Positions 44,255-56,160 of a stretch of DNA of 64,000 bases are shown here, piece by piece. Source of the stretch: Bolinopsis microptera (lineage: Eukaryota > Ctenophora > Tentaculata > Lobata > Bolinopsidae); contig NC_087083.1 of NCBI RefSeq assembly GCF_026151205.1, positions 10,041,460-10,105,459 of the forward strand, given 5' to 3'. Positions within the stretch are counted from its first letter, which is position 1. Each line of letters starts with the position of its first letter. The translations under genes were made by a program, and so were the position numbers. Under the pieces are notes generated by a model. It worked only from the letters and a program-made list of their open reading frames with translations. It made no database searches and was not told where the DNA came from.

Positions 44255-44370
44255 CTGACTACTCCTGACTACTCCCGAGTACTCCTGACTACTCCTGACT
44301 CCTCCTGAGTACTCCCGAGTACACCTGACTACTCCCGAGTACACCTGGCTACTCCTGAGTACACCTTATG
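44255..44370. repeat. Tandem repeat ACTCCTGACTACTCCCGAGT
   Basis: About ten units of ten bases, ACTCCTGACT/ACTCCCGAGT/ACACCTGACT. Flanking sequences GAACAATCACACTGTAGTGA (44201) and GAACAATCACACCGTAGTGA (44419) are duplicated, so the repeat sits within a larger two-copy duplication of about 220 bases. Confidence 0.85.
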
Positions 44371-44893
44371 AGTAGTGTGATTACGAGCTACTCTGTGACA
44401 GTTAGAAAGTAGTTTCAGAACAATCACACCGTAGTGACAGCTGATGCAGGGCTAACAATCAGAACTGTCAGACCTTACAGAGCATCCTCCTTGCACAAAA
44501 TAGTTTTAACTTTTTAGGTCTAAGTTAAAGTTATCTCCCTGGTGGGTTTCTTGACTGGATGCCTGCATTGGCTGTTAGATCATGATTCCCTTCGAAGTTC
44601 AGTTTCCTCTCTCTTTTTTTGCTGCAGTTAGTAAAGGTCTGTCGATGTTTTAATAATAACATTAGACAAGCTCATCTCGCTTCTGTTCGAGAATCTTTTA
44701 GTTTAAAAAAGAATTCAATAAACTTGTGAAACTTCAAAGACTTGCGTCTTGACCACCGCGCGTTTGTAGTAAAAGTGAAATTTGTGATGTGGTTTGGTAT
44801 TTGGCTCGGAGATTATAAAAATAGTTGCAATTTTAACTGTGCAAATTTTAGACATGCAATGTTATCGTATGTCTCTCTCTCTCTCTCATCCAG

Positions 44894-45102
44894 TCCGTTC
44901 TCTCAATCCTCCAACTATACGCGCTCTAAGAGTTTTCCATCCTGTATTAAAGTGTATTGCGTCTCCTCATCGTACTAGACAGGATGGTAGAGATGTAAAG
45001 AATGTCTCCACATATTTTAACTTTGGGCTGGAAGAAGATAACATCACAGCAGTGGCTTTTCAAATCCTACGGAGACGTCTGCACTCTAACACTCTACTTT
45101 AA
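44894..45102 (+). CDS. Possible terminal exon of an unknown gene
   Basis: After a (TC)n run and CATCCAG an open frame of 68 codons reaches TAA at 45100. It reads RSLNPPTIRALRVFHPVLK, then DVKNVSTYFNFGLEEDNITA and FQILRRRLHSN, with amphipathic, protein-like composition. No family is recognised. Upstream exons were not identified, so this may be a gene remnant. Confidence 0.25.
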
Positions 45103-45662
45103 GCGGTTTCCTGTATTATACACAATATAGTATCTCTAAGTGGCTACTCTCCGAGGCTACACTTTGTAAGTGGCTACTCTAAAAGTGGCTCAGTATGTCT
45201 CAGTACGTGTTCGACTGAAGTATTTTGTCGGGGGTATCTTAGATTATCCCCTGTTTTTAGTAACCTTAGTAACCTTAGTAACCTTAGTAACTTCGGTAAC
45301 CTTAGTAACCTTACTGGTATCCGACTGATCAGATGTATTTAGTTTAGTCGCGGGATATAACAGATAATCCCCTATTTCCGGGATACCCTGATCCAACACA
45401 CTCTTCCCTCACAGCAAATACATGAAATAAGCTCTCATCACAAGTGTAATTTAGCAGCGCTCGTGTACTCGTGGGTGCGTCATGCACGTAGCTACTGATC
45501 GCACTATATCAATATGTTACGGGGTAGGGTAAATGTGCATATAACATTACAACTCGCTTCTTTCCTTTGTCACTAGTCTTTTCTTTGTACGATTTCTGGT
45601 TGTTTCTCTTGTCACTAGTCTTTTCTTTGTAGTGTTTGGGAACCAACAATTGTTATATTTTC

Positions 45663-45787
45663 ATTGTTGTCTTGTTCAGTTTTGTTCAATTTTGTTCAGT
45701 TTTGTTCAGTTTTGTTCAGTTTTGTTCAGTTTTGTTCAGTTTTGGTTAGTCTTGTTCGGTTTTGTTCAGTTTTGTTCAGTTTTGTTG
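45663..45787. repeat. Decamer array CAGTTTTGTT
   Basis: About twelve units of GTTCAGTTTT, two of them diverged (TTGGTTAGTC, TTGTTCGG). No gene is adjacent. Confidence 0.92.
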
Positions 45788-46896
45788 AGTTAATGACCGT
45801 TATAAACCGGACGGATATTAGTGTGTTCGTGTAATTCTGCAGGCTGTGTTGAAACATTTTTACTAGACGTGGTGTTCAACGCTGCAAGTTATTGAATTAA
45901 ACATTTAATTTTTTATGATTAGTGATAAATTACGTGACTAGATTCATTAGGCCTGAATTTCATATTGTTGTATGTTGAATTCCATGTACAGTTTCGCTTG
46001 TTTTAATTGGTTATATTTGACAAAAACTAGGTTGTATCTCAGATGCTTTGTGGAGTCTAAATCCTCCGTGACTTTCATTTTACAACAGTTCTTGATTCGT
46101 CGTGAAGAAAAACAAATTAGGTTGAGGAAGAGAGTAATGGAAGAAAATATCTTCAGAAATATCCTTACCACCCTCTCGACCGGCTATATAACTGCAAAGT
46201 GTATATCATAATTTATGGGTATATACACGTAAAATGTGTAGATTAAGCATATAAGTAATAGCTACATAATGTATAGTTTAAGCTACATAAAGTATAGTTT
46301 AAGCTACAAGATATATAGTTTAAGCTACATAATGCATAGTTTAAGCTTGTAACTAATGGGTACTTCCAACTCTCTATTATTCTCCCCTGCACACCCCACG
46401 TGTTCCTCACCCCTCTCTGTATAATATAATTCTATACATTTTGCTTTATAATATAATTCTAGACATTTTGCTTATCAGCGTCTATAAAGTTACCATATTA
46501 TCCCGCTTATAGACATACAACATGGTGTTACAAGGTGTACCTATTGTTGGATACGTTAAGTTTCTTTTGTTAGAAATTTCCTTTTTTACACTGTTGGGTA
46601 AGTTTTAGTTAAGTTTCTATTTCTCGACTTTGTATTTGATTACGAGAACCTAATTAGTGACTTAACACAACGTTTCCCTAATGCTAGGATCTAGGCTTGT
46701 ATAATATTTTACCTAGAAAGTACAATTGAAACCAGAGGAGACATAATCGTGTTCTGACTGTGACTATTTTTCTTTGAGCTAACATTGTTGGGTAACCTTA
46801 TATTGGGTAACACTAAGGTAATTTTCTTTTGTTAGCAGTTTCATTTTATACATTGTCCGGACTGCACTTCAACCTTTTACACATTAATTGTGTTTC

Positions 46897-46941
46897 TTAT
46901 TCTCTTCTTTTACACATTAATTGTGTAAAAGAAGAGAATAA
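46897..46941. repeat. Perfect hairpin with 20-base arms
   Basis: TTATTCTCTTCTTTTACACA is followed by a 5-base loop and then its exact complement. TTTTACACATTAATTGTGT also occurs once just upstream (46875), so the arm partly duplicates neighbouring sequence, as after an inverted duplication. Confidence 0.85.
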
Positions 46942-47486
46942 TGGTGTCCATTATTTCGAGAAAATTTGATATGATTTTTTCTGATTAGAGTCAGTGATTA
47001 CAATCTTCTAATGAAGGTAAATAGATAAATCAAGTATCGACATTTCTACGTCATACTCATATTCTGAAGTTGGGTTAATTAAATTAATTGTTTGGTGCCC
47101 GGTTATATAGCACGTGCCTGTTGTTGTTAGTGGTTTCAATTTAACTTAAGTGGCTTAAGTTATAACACTTTAATGTGATCTATTAATGCTTTTCAAACAA
47201 AGTTACAACGCATTCTTCATTTAGTGCATCCTTGGTTTAGACAAGATATGCCCGTTTAAAATATTTCCATCACGTTAGATTACATAATTCTCAATAAATA
47301 TAATAGATTTGTAGTGTTGTAATTAGTTTAAAACTATGTTATTTATCTGCGTGCTTACTCATATCTGGGTGTTTATATTTTATTGAACGTTATTTTAATA
47401 TATTAAATTATGCTTGTTTATGGTTGAGTTAGGTTAAATCTAAACGTCGCTTTTTCTGAATTATTATATTCAATAGGATAATTCAT

Positions 47487-47613
47487 CCATTTTTAATTTC
47501 CTGTTAAAATTCACTGAAACGGACCTTTCCATTTGGTGAAATGTTTGAGTGTATATATCTCTGTATAACCATCTCACACATTCCCGTGAATTTTAACAGG
47601 AAATTAAAAATGG
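47487..47613. mobile_element. Small fold-back element with 28-base arms
   Basis: CCATTTTTAATTTCCTGTTA at the left continues to AAATTCAC; GTGAATTTTAACAGGAAATT at the right continues to AAAAATGG. The arms are exact complements around about 71 bases. It is non-coding and MITE-like. No target duplication was identified. Confidence 0.75.
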
Positions 47614-48133
47614 GTTTTATTAAATTTATAGTTACATCAGACATCTGCAGATGATGCAGATTAAACCGGGTAATACTTACTTGATTAAGCAATTCTTTCA
47701 GTTTATACATCTATTTATATCTTTCAACATGTATCCAGTGTTGCTTGCCATACAGCTATAGTTTTAAACGATCCATCTATCAAGTGCAACAGTCGGTATC
47801 CTATAGTCGCACGTGCACGCGTTAAGTAATTTAAAACGCACGTGCAAACGTTCAGTGATTTAAAAAGCACTGCCACGAGTCAAGTAATTTTAAGCCCGGA
47901 ACTCGACATTAAGTGTCAATCCCAGTGTTGTCGGATATGAGTAACCAACGGATAATATCCAACGAATAATATCCATTGGATATTCTTATTCTTAGCAGGA
48001 AGTACCTATTACGGATCAACTTGTAATGCACACACAGAGAAGCATGCAGAGAGTTAGTTTCTCGGTTGGTGTGTATAACAGCTGCTGTCAGTTAACATTG
48101 TAATCGTGTATAATTCTTGTTAGTTGTGCTGTC

Positions 48134-48538
48134 TTATCGGAGTAGTATATACATACATGCTACATGAAGAGGTCTCCTCCTAGTCGTTGAGTGGCCTGCA
48201 TCACACACATCTCTTCTACGGCGTAACATGTTCCTCCATTCCACTCGCTTTAGAGCCAACTGTTTTACTGCATCTCTGCTGATTTTATCGACACCTGTAA
48301 ATTCAGCCCCATCCTCGAGTACATAGGCCATCCAGCCTTTGCGGGGTCGTCTTCTCAGTCTCTTTCCATAGTTTGGTTTCCAATCCAATAAGAAATTGGG
48401 AAACCGCGTCTCTGGCATTCTGACAACATGTCCGTACCACCTTAGTCTAGCCGCACCGATGAAAGTTTCGATAGACTTAATTCCAGCACGGCTGAGAACT
48501 TCTTCATTGGAGACATGGAAGAACCACTTTATCTTCAA
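48134..48538 (-). mobile_element. Non-LTR retrotransposon (LINE) ORF2 C-terminal fragment
   Basis: The - strand frame encodes the segment that follows the reverse transcriptase domain in many LINE ORF2 proteins: NEEVLSRAGIKSIETFI, then ARLRWYGHVVRMPETRFP, RRRPRKGWMAYV, and LALKRVEWRNMLRRRR. The R-L-R-W-x-G-H-V-x-R-M motif is diagnostic for this class. The frame is intact for 134 codons but the reverse transcriptase itself is missing, so this is a 5'-truncated copy. The clade cannot be set from this piece. Confidence 0.85.
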
Positions 48539-48781
48539 GATTCTTCTCAGTAGTATAGTAAAGAAATAAGTAGTATAGTAAAGAGATAAATATTTTAGGT
48601 TTATTATAGATGTTTTGACACGTGACAGTGATTCTGGGTTTTGATTGTTCGATAGTGGACGATGATCGGTTAATTGCTGTTAGGTATATCAAGAAAATAT
48701 GCCTCTGCACTTCTTCTTGTTAGCTGTGCTGTTAAATATTATCGTAGTAGTATATCAATATGCTTATGATGAAAATTTCTG

Positions 48782-48869
48782 ATGATTCCGTGTATGTTTG
48801 TTTGTTTGTTTGTTTATAGAACCCGTCCCCAATCTCGTATCGGAAAATTATCATTATGATTCCGTGTAT
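48782..48869 (-). mobile_element. Short insertion with (GTTT)n tail and 14-base target duplication
   Basis: ATGATTCCGTGTAT flanks a 60-base insert at 48782-48795 and 48856-48869. The insert starts with five GTTT units, i.e. an (AAAC)n tail on the opposite strand, then ATAGAACCCGTCCCCAATCT. This is the expected form of a severely 5'-truncated LINE or SINE copy in reverse orientation. Confidence 0.7.
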
Positions 48870-50325
48870 TGCGGTAAAGGGAAAATGCTCTTCCTTAGGT
48901 AAAGGTAATTGAAGAACGTTTCAATGTCACTAAATCATTTAAAATTCTCCTATCCGGACATTGCATGTATTAGTATAGTACGAAAATAAATATTTGAGGT
49001 TCACAGGTCAGGTCTGGGCAATATTTGGGGCATTCTGCACTGATTGATCTAATTCTAACACTGACTGATATCTAGCGGTTTAAAAACGTGATTTGCGTAT
49101 AATCACTCTGGTCAAGTCTATTGTTTCATCTACACGATTCATTCATGGTTTGAATTTTCGTAGCAGTGTCTGGAAAATGATCGTTCAACTTTTATTTGCA
49201 TTTTCTGTGGTACATGTACAACGAAACGCTTTTACTTTTTAATATACTACGATTAACAAAATGCGGTGTTCACTCTGGTCGTTTATGCCTGATTCCAATG
49301 CACTAATTCCATTCTTGTCTAATTTTTCATGCAATCTTTCTGACGCGGTAAATCGATAATTTTTCTCCCTCCCTTCATAATTCCCTAATTCGACCTAATT
49401 CCAACATGTGCTGAAATTTACAGAACACATTAAGTTAACAGGACAACTGTTGCACAGCGTGATTACAAACTGCATTTAGCAAATACTAATTACCACTAAT
49501 TAGTATCCTCAGTCTGAATCTGTCGGTAATTACCTTATTCCCCGACTATCGCTCGCTCTCAAATGCCAACTACGTTACTGTTTAAGCGAGTCACCATGTG
49601 TTTATTTGTGTATTTGTCTATTTGTCTACCTTAATCATTGGTATGCATTTCCGTTTGATTTTGATGGTTGGAATGCGATGTTTCTCTGTCTAAGCCTCAA
49701 TTTATCGCATTATAAATCCCCGGTTGTATAGGGTTGCTACGATCCTTCCTGACTGAGTTGCGGATCAATAAAAGTCTGGGATGTGAAGCCGTTAGCAATT
49801 AAAGAGTTTAGCTTAAGCGACCAGTTAAACTTGCGGTCCTTCTTTGGACTTTATATTTATAATTTACAACAATCTACAATCCGTAACTCTGTAGTATATA
49901 AGTACTGGTGACCGTTGGGTTTCTGCTGCTTGATCTCACTCAACTTGCAGCCCTTCTTTGGACTCTATATTTATCATTAGCTACAATCCGTTGTAACTCT
50001 GGCATTTGTACATTATATAGCTTGTAGTGTAGCATCAATGACTGTTGGAGCTGCCTGTTTGATCTCGCACAGATAGAATTGTGCTTGTTGCTTCTGTTAT
50101 GCTATAGACGGTCAAGTATGCTAGGTCCTTTTCTAAACTAACGGGCTTAACTCTGTCTATATGCTGTGATTATTTCATTGCATACTTTGTTGTATAGTGT
50201 ATACTTTAGATTTTGTCACATCTTTGCGTTGATTTAAGGTCGTAGAAACATACCCTAAACCAACTTATTTCTCATTATTGTTAACCGTGTCACAACCACA
50301 GAAATGCGATTAAAGTACCGATATA
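48870..50325. other. Upstream region of the 50.3-kb gene, no gene seen
   Basis: No exon is recognised. Two related blocks, GCGGTCCTTCTTTGGACTTTATATTTAT (49833) and GCAGCCCTTCTTTGGACTCT (49948), show an old duplication of about 115 bases. Promoter elements are not obvious. Confidence 0.4.
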
Positions 50326-52894
50326 ATGAGCTATGATTGCAAAGTTGACTTGGAGGGAATCAACAACACGCATCTGACAAGCAACAGGGATACAATACTC
50401 AACACTGCTGGCTACATTATAGACCCCCTACCTTCAGGTGAATTTTCTGATAAAATATTTCCTTAGGACCTTGTGTTTGAAGTATTTCAAATTTCAGTAC
50501 AGGTGGTTAACAACAAACCAACATCATCATTAGAGTTGATTTTTTTTCTTTGATGAGAATTCTGTCAATACTCAGTTAATGTTTGTCAAAGAAAAATGAT
50601 CATAACTTGGCGATGACTGATACTTGATTATGCGATTTGCACAGCAATGGCATCGGGTATTATTACACGAATTCTGCTGGCACTAGGTGGTTATCTCAAT
50701 AATCCAAATTTTCCAAGAGTTATGGCCGTGTGTGCTGATCGATCAGCATTGCTAGATTCATACAATGATACCAAAAATTGCTAAATCCGAGAAACTAAAT
50801 ATTTTTCGATTACTACCTAATGACACGAGTGATTACCTCCTTCACACCTTCCTATAAGTTATAAATGCTGTTTATTATAAGCTCACGCGAACTGTCAACG
50901 CCGATAGGCGATACGATTTAAAACTCATATTTCTAATATTTTATATTCCTTCATTAATTTTTTCAATTTACTGCTGACGGCACGTACCGATAAGCTTAAT
51001 TTGTAACTTTCATAAGGCTGTGTGTTTTATGAAGGACTATCTTGATCCGCACGATTGCGAGAGGGAAGGTTAATCAATAATAAAACATTATTGTTTTTAT
51101 ACATTCAGTCCGATATACGGCCTGTATTTGCTACAAGTTGCATATCATTTTCAGCGCGCAGAGGGAAATGTAACGTGTATGAAAGCTGCGTATTTATAGG
51201 CCTGTTAAACAAGCGAAACATGAGTTTTGTCTAGCCTTCGGAAATATTTTTAGAAGAGAAAAGCTATAGATATGCCATTCGTACAGCTACCGTTACATCC
51301 TTGTTTCTATGTCGTGAGAGTAAAAATATAAAGTTGTAAGCTACAGCATGTCGAGATATTGAAATATTAACTGTTAGTTAAAGTTTAATTAAAAGTTCAG
51401 TTTAAACAAAAATTTTCAAGCTTAAGCTACCTTTCCTTACCTATAGTTATTCAATTTATTTTCTGGGATGACTAGTTTAAACACTGCTGAGTATAAGTTT
51501 TATCTTAAAAGTAGAGTTATTAAATTTTAATTTATTATTAAAGAAAGTATTTTCAGGCGCTAAAGATGACATAATCAGTAGTGGCCCCTCCTCCTCCTCC
51601 TCAACCAGCATTTCGTCACAATCGTCAACACATTTGGCTACACTTCATGAGGTTTCAATAACTTAATTAATAACTTAATTAATTACTTATAAATGACAAG
51701 TTCTAAACCTTTTTTAAACTTAGTTCACCTTTTAATTTGGTTATTCAGATACTATAATGAGAACGTAAAGAGATATCTTATATTCGTATTACATCGCTTT
51801 GTATATTCCTATTACTACTACTTACTAGTATTACTACTACTTACTAGTTTTAATACTTTCAACACTACTATATAACAAATAATTTGAGCTAGCAGAATGG
51901 TTTTCAGAGGGCATTAATGAAATGTACTATGAACTGGTCCCAAGTCCAGAGTCCAGACGCCATTTTATTCTTTGTAATTTTCAATAACCCTGTCTAGTCA
52001 TTGACTACTGATCGCTCACAATCTAATCTCGTACCCCATCAGACAGAGCTAAAGGATAGAGTTGCCATAATAACATCAGGATGCGAAGATGGAGAGAAAA
52101 CAAGGGAAATGAAGATGAGATCTTGTTGGGAATGTTGTAAAAACACGTACTATGCAACTTTGTGTGCTCTACTTATTCTGATTGGGTGTCCCATGGCCGC
52201 CGTCGGGTCCCAGGTCAGTGAATTTACTACAAAAATGTATTTTAAACTTTCTTACGCTAGGAATTCGCTAGGAAATGTTATTTTGAGGGCGAAATATTCT
52301 TATGGTTTTCGTTTGAAGTGGTCGGCTTTCAAATAACATCTGATCTGGTCAAAGATTCTTTGAAGTTAAAATTGCAAAATTACTCAATAACCGCGTTTCT
52401 TCTTGTCCTAATCTTACTTCAAATTTCAAAATTACAGACAGTAAACATAAATTATATGAATAAATAATATAATCATACTAACTTTTATAATTATAAATAA
52501 TACGATTATATCCTTCAGGAAGGAGTAAACTGGGCTCTATACCCTGGTATAGTCATGGTACTATGTGCCTTCCTAATCGCCCTTATAGCTCCTAATGTCC
52601 GACATTTGGTAAAGTTCGCCGCTCGGCACAGGCTCGGGGAGCATGCTAGGTATGTGGGTTTATTGTGTTTGTGGTTCGGGGATTATATTAAAGTGCATGA
52701 TTGTTTAATTTACTTGATTACTTCTGGTTGTTTGGCTGTGTAGTTCTCTACAGATTAATGGGGAGGAGGGTCCTACATAGTGGGGAAAACAGTGCCAGCT
52801 ACCCAGATAATCACACATTTTACTTTTCAGGGGTTTCAGTCTTCGAACGAAGCGAGCAAAGATACAAGTAAAAGAATCTTCACTCCCAACGTGA
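50326..52894 (+). CDS. Small two-helix membrane protein (5 exons, 190 residues)
   Basis: Exons 50326-50437, 51557-51651, 52043-52213, 52519-52649 and 52831-52894 join with phases 1, 0, 0, 2 to 573 nt. The protein begins MSYDCKVDLEGINN; a Ser-rich stretch SSSSSTSISSQSS follows (about 46-60). Then come a charged region with a cysteine cluster SCWECC (96-101), helix 1 (about 104-124, LCALLILIGCPMAAVG), helix 2 (about 131-150, GIVMVLCAFLIALIAP) and a basic tail (VKFAARHR, RTKRAKIQVK). The phase 0 intron separates the helices, as in the 26.9-31.4 kb gene, and both start with MSY. A clustered-Cys segment next to a helix is a common palmitoylation setting (inference). No PPxY is present. The last exon is set by phase; another frame there is open for longer but does not fit. 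The family is not recognised. Confidence 0.7.
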
Positions 52895-54188
52895 ATGCCA
52901 CCATAAAAATGAAAGTGATGTCGAAATTCGAAACTGATCAGCTGAGAAAGAACGCAAAAATGAAAAGGTTATCTTATTGATTCATCATGATGACTGTCAA
53001 AGTTCCAAACCGTTTTAAAAGCCTCCGGAGGTGGAATGAAAAATTCGAAACACGCGCTGCCACGATCGATCGTTTATAGCAATTTATTAAGTTGGATGCA
53101 AATAGTCTTGATACTCCACTGCATGTGAGATCTTTTGTTATTGCGAAGTAAATTTTGTATTTGTATAGATTTATTCTACATATTTTTTGGATAACAATGT
53201 GTAATCACTCTACCAACAAATATGACAAAAATTTGATTACCATGATTCTAAATAAGATTTAAAAAAGCTAAGTTATTGAGTTATTCTGTAAATTTATAGT
53301 GTCTTTGTCGGCATGTCTGTAAGTAATGTACGATAAAAACAGATAAATACGAAACAGACATAAACCTGACAAAACAAAACACAAATCACGTACCAAAACC
53401 GTAAAATATAGACAAACTCAAAGCGCATATTTCTAGCTTAGTGGTTGAAATTAAAACGGTTCGATTTTAACTATCGAACTGATCAAGTTTAACATAATGG
53501 GCAGTTATATTAGTGTCCACGCTTTAAAATCACCAGAAATTCCATTATTCGTCAATTATTTCAATTCCTGCAGTCATTTTAACAATTTCTACATAAAAAA
53601 CAGATCAGAGATACTGTTACCAATTTTACATTTAAATATGCGAGGCAATGTTTTAAGTGGTTTCTTGAATTGCAACCGATAAGGTAGTAATAATCTTTTG
53701 AGTAACACCAGACATAAAAACAACCGATAAAACTGACAAAACGTACCAGGTCGTTCCAATAGAGAGGGGTCGATGGAGTAAACACTGTTCCGTGACCGGC
53801 GGGATCCTGAAATTAGCTGATTTTAGTGAGAATTGTGGGGAATTAAATAAAAAATAGATGAACTGTTAGTGTTACATGGAATTAATTAGAATTAAGATAT
53901 GATCCGATGAAGGATAAATCTGAAAGCGAACTAAATTGAATCATGAATAAGTTCATAATTATATTTGCCCTATTATATATGTAGGACATGGGACATGGGT
54001 CCGATTTTAATGTTTGTACTTGGGAACAACGGAATTTTAGTAGTTCCCTGTTATGTTGTATGTACGAATACAACTCTGAGAACTAATCTCACTTGTGAAT
54101 AAATATATTCGCGGTCGAACCCAACGCTGTTTTCATTTAGTCTACAGAGACTATAGATATATTTGAAATTTGGATGGATTAAATTTTC
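52895..54188. other. Intergenic stretch
   Basis: This separates convergent genes: the + strand two-helix gene ends at 52894 and the - strand gene ends at 54189. No exon is recognised. Open frames of 60-68 codons on both strands have no splice support. Confidence 0.45.
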
Positions 54189-54927
54189 TCAATTGAGAAT
54201 AATAATATTTTTCTCCCTGTGTTGACTGATGTACTCAAGCTGAGTTCGATTCATGATGTATATTACGCGATGAAGAATTTGGTGCGCGACTAACGACACA
54301 AAATAATCATGTAAAATGATATCCGGCATAATCATTAAACTTTTCAGATCTATAATTGGATTTGTACGAATACCCATCTCCATTTTCGGTTCGGTTTCAG
54401 TAAAACCAGCAAGACTAGTGTTTTCGCAATACAAACAAACTTAAGGGAGCATGTAATTAATCAAAATATAACGAAAAAGGTGATATCAAACTGACATCGT
54501 ATGTATATCATATATGATGATGTATATCATAAACAAGATAAACAATAAATCAATTACTATGAACGACTGATCTGTACTGGTTAACATCAATGACCCCGGC
54601 CTCAACTCCCTCCTCTTTGAGCGATGTAAGCTGTCTGGAACTAGATCTGCTTGTAGTCCTGGATCCCGGCAGAGGACTTGTAGAGTGAGGGTAAGAAGCG
54701 GGGTAGGGAACTCTAGAGGGTGGTTGACTAGAAGGGTGCTGGTTGGCAGGAAGTGGGCTATTGATGCAGGGTCTGTTTGAACGGGACAGGTGTATGGGAC
54801 TTCCTAAATGTACTTGTATTTGTGTGCTAGATTCTGGGAGCTTGAGAGTGTCTTGTTGTTTTTGGGTGGGTTCGTTTTGGGGTTCGTTTTGGTTTAATAA
54901 AGGTTGTAGTTGTTCTTGGTTAGACAT
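54189..54927 (-). CDS. Pro/Ser-rich protein of unknown family, intact tandem copy
   Basis: Exon 54558-54927 starts with ATG (MSNQEQLQPLLNQNEPQNE) and encodes a disordered Pro/Ser-rich segment with TLKLPESSTQIQVHLGSP and, at its end, IDVNQYRSVVH before a GTAATT donor in phase 1. A fitting acceptor (CTCCCTTAAG) opens exon 54439-54189, which encodes TETEPKMEMGIRTNPIIDLK, then MPDIILHDYFVSLVAHQILH, and stops at TGA, for a 206-residue product. The same arrangement in the neighbour at 55.3-56.1 kb supports the model, although there the second exon is degraded. No known family is recognised. The second exon, without a membrane helix, is less secure than the first. Confidence 0.5.
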
Positions 54928-55249
54928 TATGAAGATAGTGAGTTGACAAGGCTTCTCTGCTAGTAACTACTTAGTAACTTCTTAGTAACTAAACTAGTAG
55001 TAACTATAGTAACAAGTATTCCAGCAAAACTGTTATGAAAATAAATTATCAGACAAACTTGCTCGATTGTAGCTAGCTTGACAAAAGTTGGCTCTTCAAG
55101 AAGGAAATAATGTACTTTCGATTTTTAAGACTTTTATATAGATTATAATCATACAATATTTTAAAATTAGATTATATTGATTTTTAAAGTGTGTTTTATA
55201 AGTTTATAATATTTCTTCGAGCGGTGTTCGTTTCAAGTGTGCATATTAT

Positions 55250-55888
55250 TATTAATATTATTGAAAATTTGGTGCGCGAATTTATAGTGCAGCATGCAAT
55301 CATGTATATATCCGGCATCAAATTATATTAAACTTTTTAAATCATATTATTAATTTTACTTTCGCGAATACTCCGACCGCATTTTTATTAGTACAGTGAA
55401 CAGTCGGTGGAAGAAAACTTAAAGTACTATCTGCAAACATGCACTTGAAACAAACATAATAGAATACACCAATATCAAAATCAACTTCAAGCAAAATGAT
55501 TATTTTTGATATTTATAGATATGAGGGATAAAGAAAAACACTAAATCAATTACCATGAACAATAGATCTGTATCGGTTAACATCAATAGCCCCATCTCCT
55601 GTCCCCTCCTCCGTGGGCGGCACACTCGGTGACCTGTGACTGGGACTCGAACTTGGTGACCTTGGACACTGGCCTCTCACCAGCGAGTTGAACAGTGCGT
55701 CCTGTGGGGTGAGCCGTCTGGGAGAGTCCCTACTGGTTCTCCCAGATGCCGGACTAACTGGCGGTTTTGAGGCGGGGACTACTCGGGAGGTTAGCGGGCT
55801 GGTGGTGAGTCCGTTTGTACGGGACACTGGTCTGGGACTCCCCGGGTCTAGTTGTACTTGTACTCTAGGATCCGGGAGCTTAAGAGTG

Positions 55889-55926
<38 letters not shown>

Positions 55927-56057
55927 ATGTTGCTGCTGCTGTTGTTGTTTCTGCTGATGTTGTTGTTCTGCATGTGGGGTACTTGGTTCTGCGTGTGGTG
56001 GGTTTCTAGTAAGGGTTGTAGCTGATCGTGGTATTGGGTCATGTTGAGAATGGTGTG
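55250..56057 (-). pseudogene. Frameshifted tandem paralogue with expanded poly-Q tract
   Basis: This copy shares with 54189-54927 a start like MTQYHDQLQPLLE, then TLKLPDPRVQVQLDPGSP, and IDVNRYRSIVHGN at the exon end (55554). The MTQYHDQLQPLL start and the TLKLP segment lie in different frames. Between them sit CAG/CTG repeats (55888-55945) coding for Gln in one frame and Ser in another. Downstream, 55250-55420 aligns on the - strand with exon 2 of the intact copy (shared TTTGGTGCGCGA and ATCCGGCAT on +) but carries several stops. It is called a pseudogene. An alternative start at 56163 inside the GTAACCAGGT satellite would give an uninterrupted 203-residue exon, so expression as a new protein cannot be excluded. 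Confidence 0.6.
55888..55945 (-). repeat. CAG/CTG trinucleotide repeat
   Basis: About 13 CTG units on the + strand with two TGT/TGA interruptions, i.e. CAG units coding for poly-Gln on the - strand, followed by further GTTGTTG units. It lies inside exon 1 of the frameshifted paralogue. The intact copy has only QKQQD at this place. Confidence 0.9.
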
Positions 56058-56066
56058 AGTGTGTGT

Positions 56067-56160
56067 AACCAGGTGTAACCAGGTGTAACCAGGTGTAACC
56101 AGGTGTAACCAGGTGTAACCAGGTGTAACCAGGTGTAACCAGGTGTAACCAAGTGCTAAA
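56067..56160. repeat. Decamer array GTAACCAGGT
   Basis: Nine near-perfect units sit just upstream of the start codon of the frameshifted - strand paralogue. A corresponding but different GTAACTA-rich repeat (54960-55015) lies upstream of the intact copy. Confidence 0.93.

Larger units (their letters stand above)
45103..47480. other. Gene-poor stretch with small satellites
   Basis: Contains TTAGTAACC repeats (45258-45320), a CAGTTTTGTT decamer array (45663-45787) and TAGTTTAAGCTACATAA units (about 46240-46350). A + frame at 45972-46211 has a charged stretch (IRREEKQIRLRKRVMEEN) that could be an exon, but splice sites are unclear. A perfect hairpin lies at 46897-46941. Confidence 0.45.

Noticed and set aside
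52780-52980. 66-codon frame GFQSSNEASKDTSKRIF as last exon of the 50-kb gene
   Set aside because: The previous exon ends in phase 2, which selects the other frame ending at 52894; it would be revived only by a different donor.
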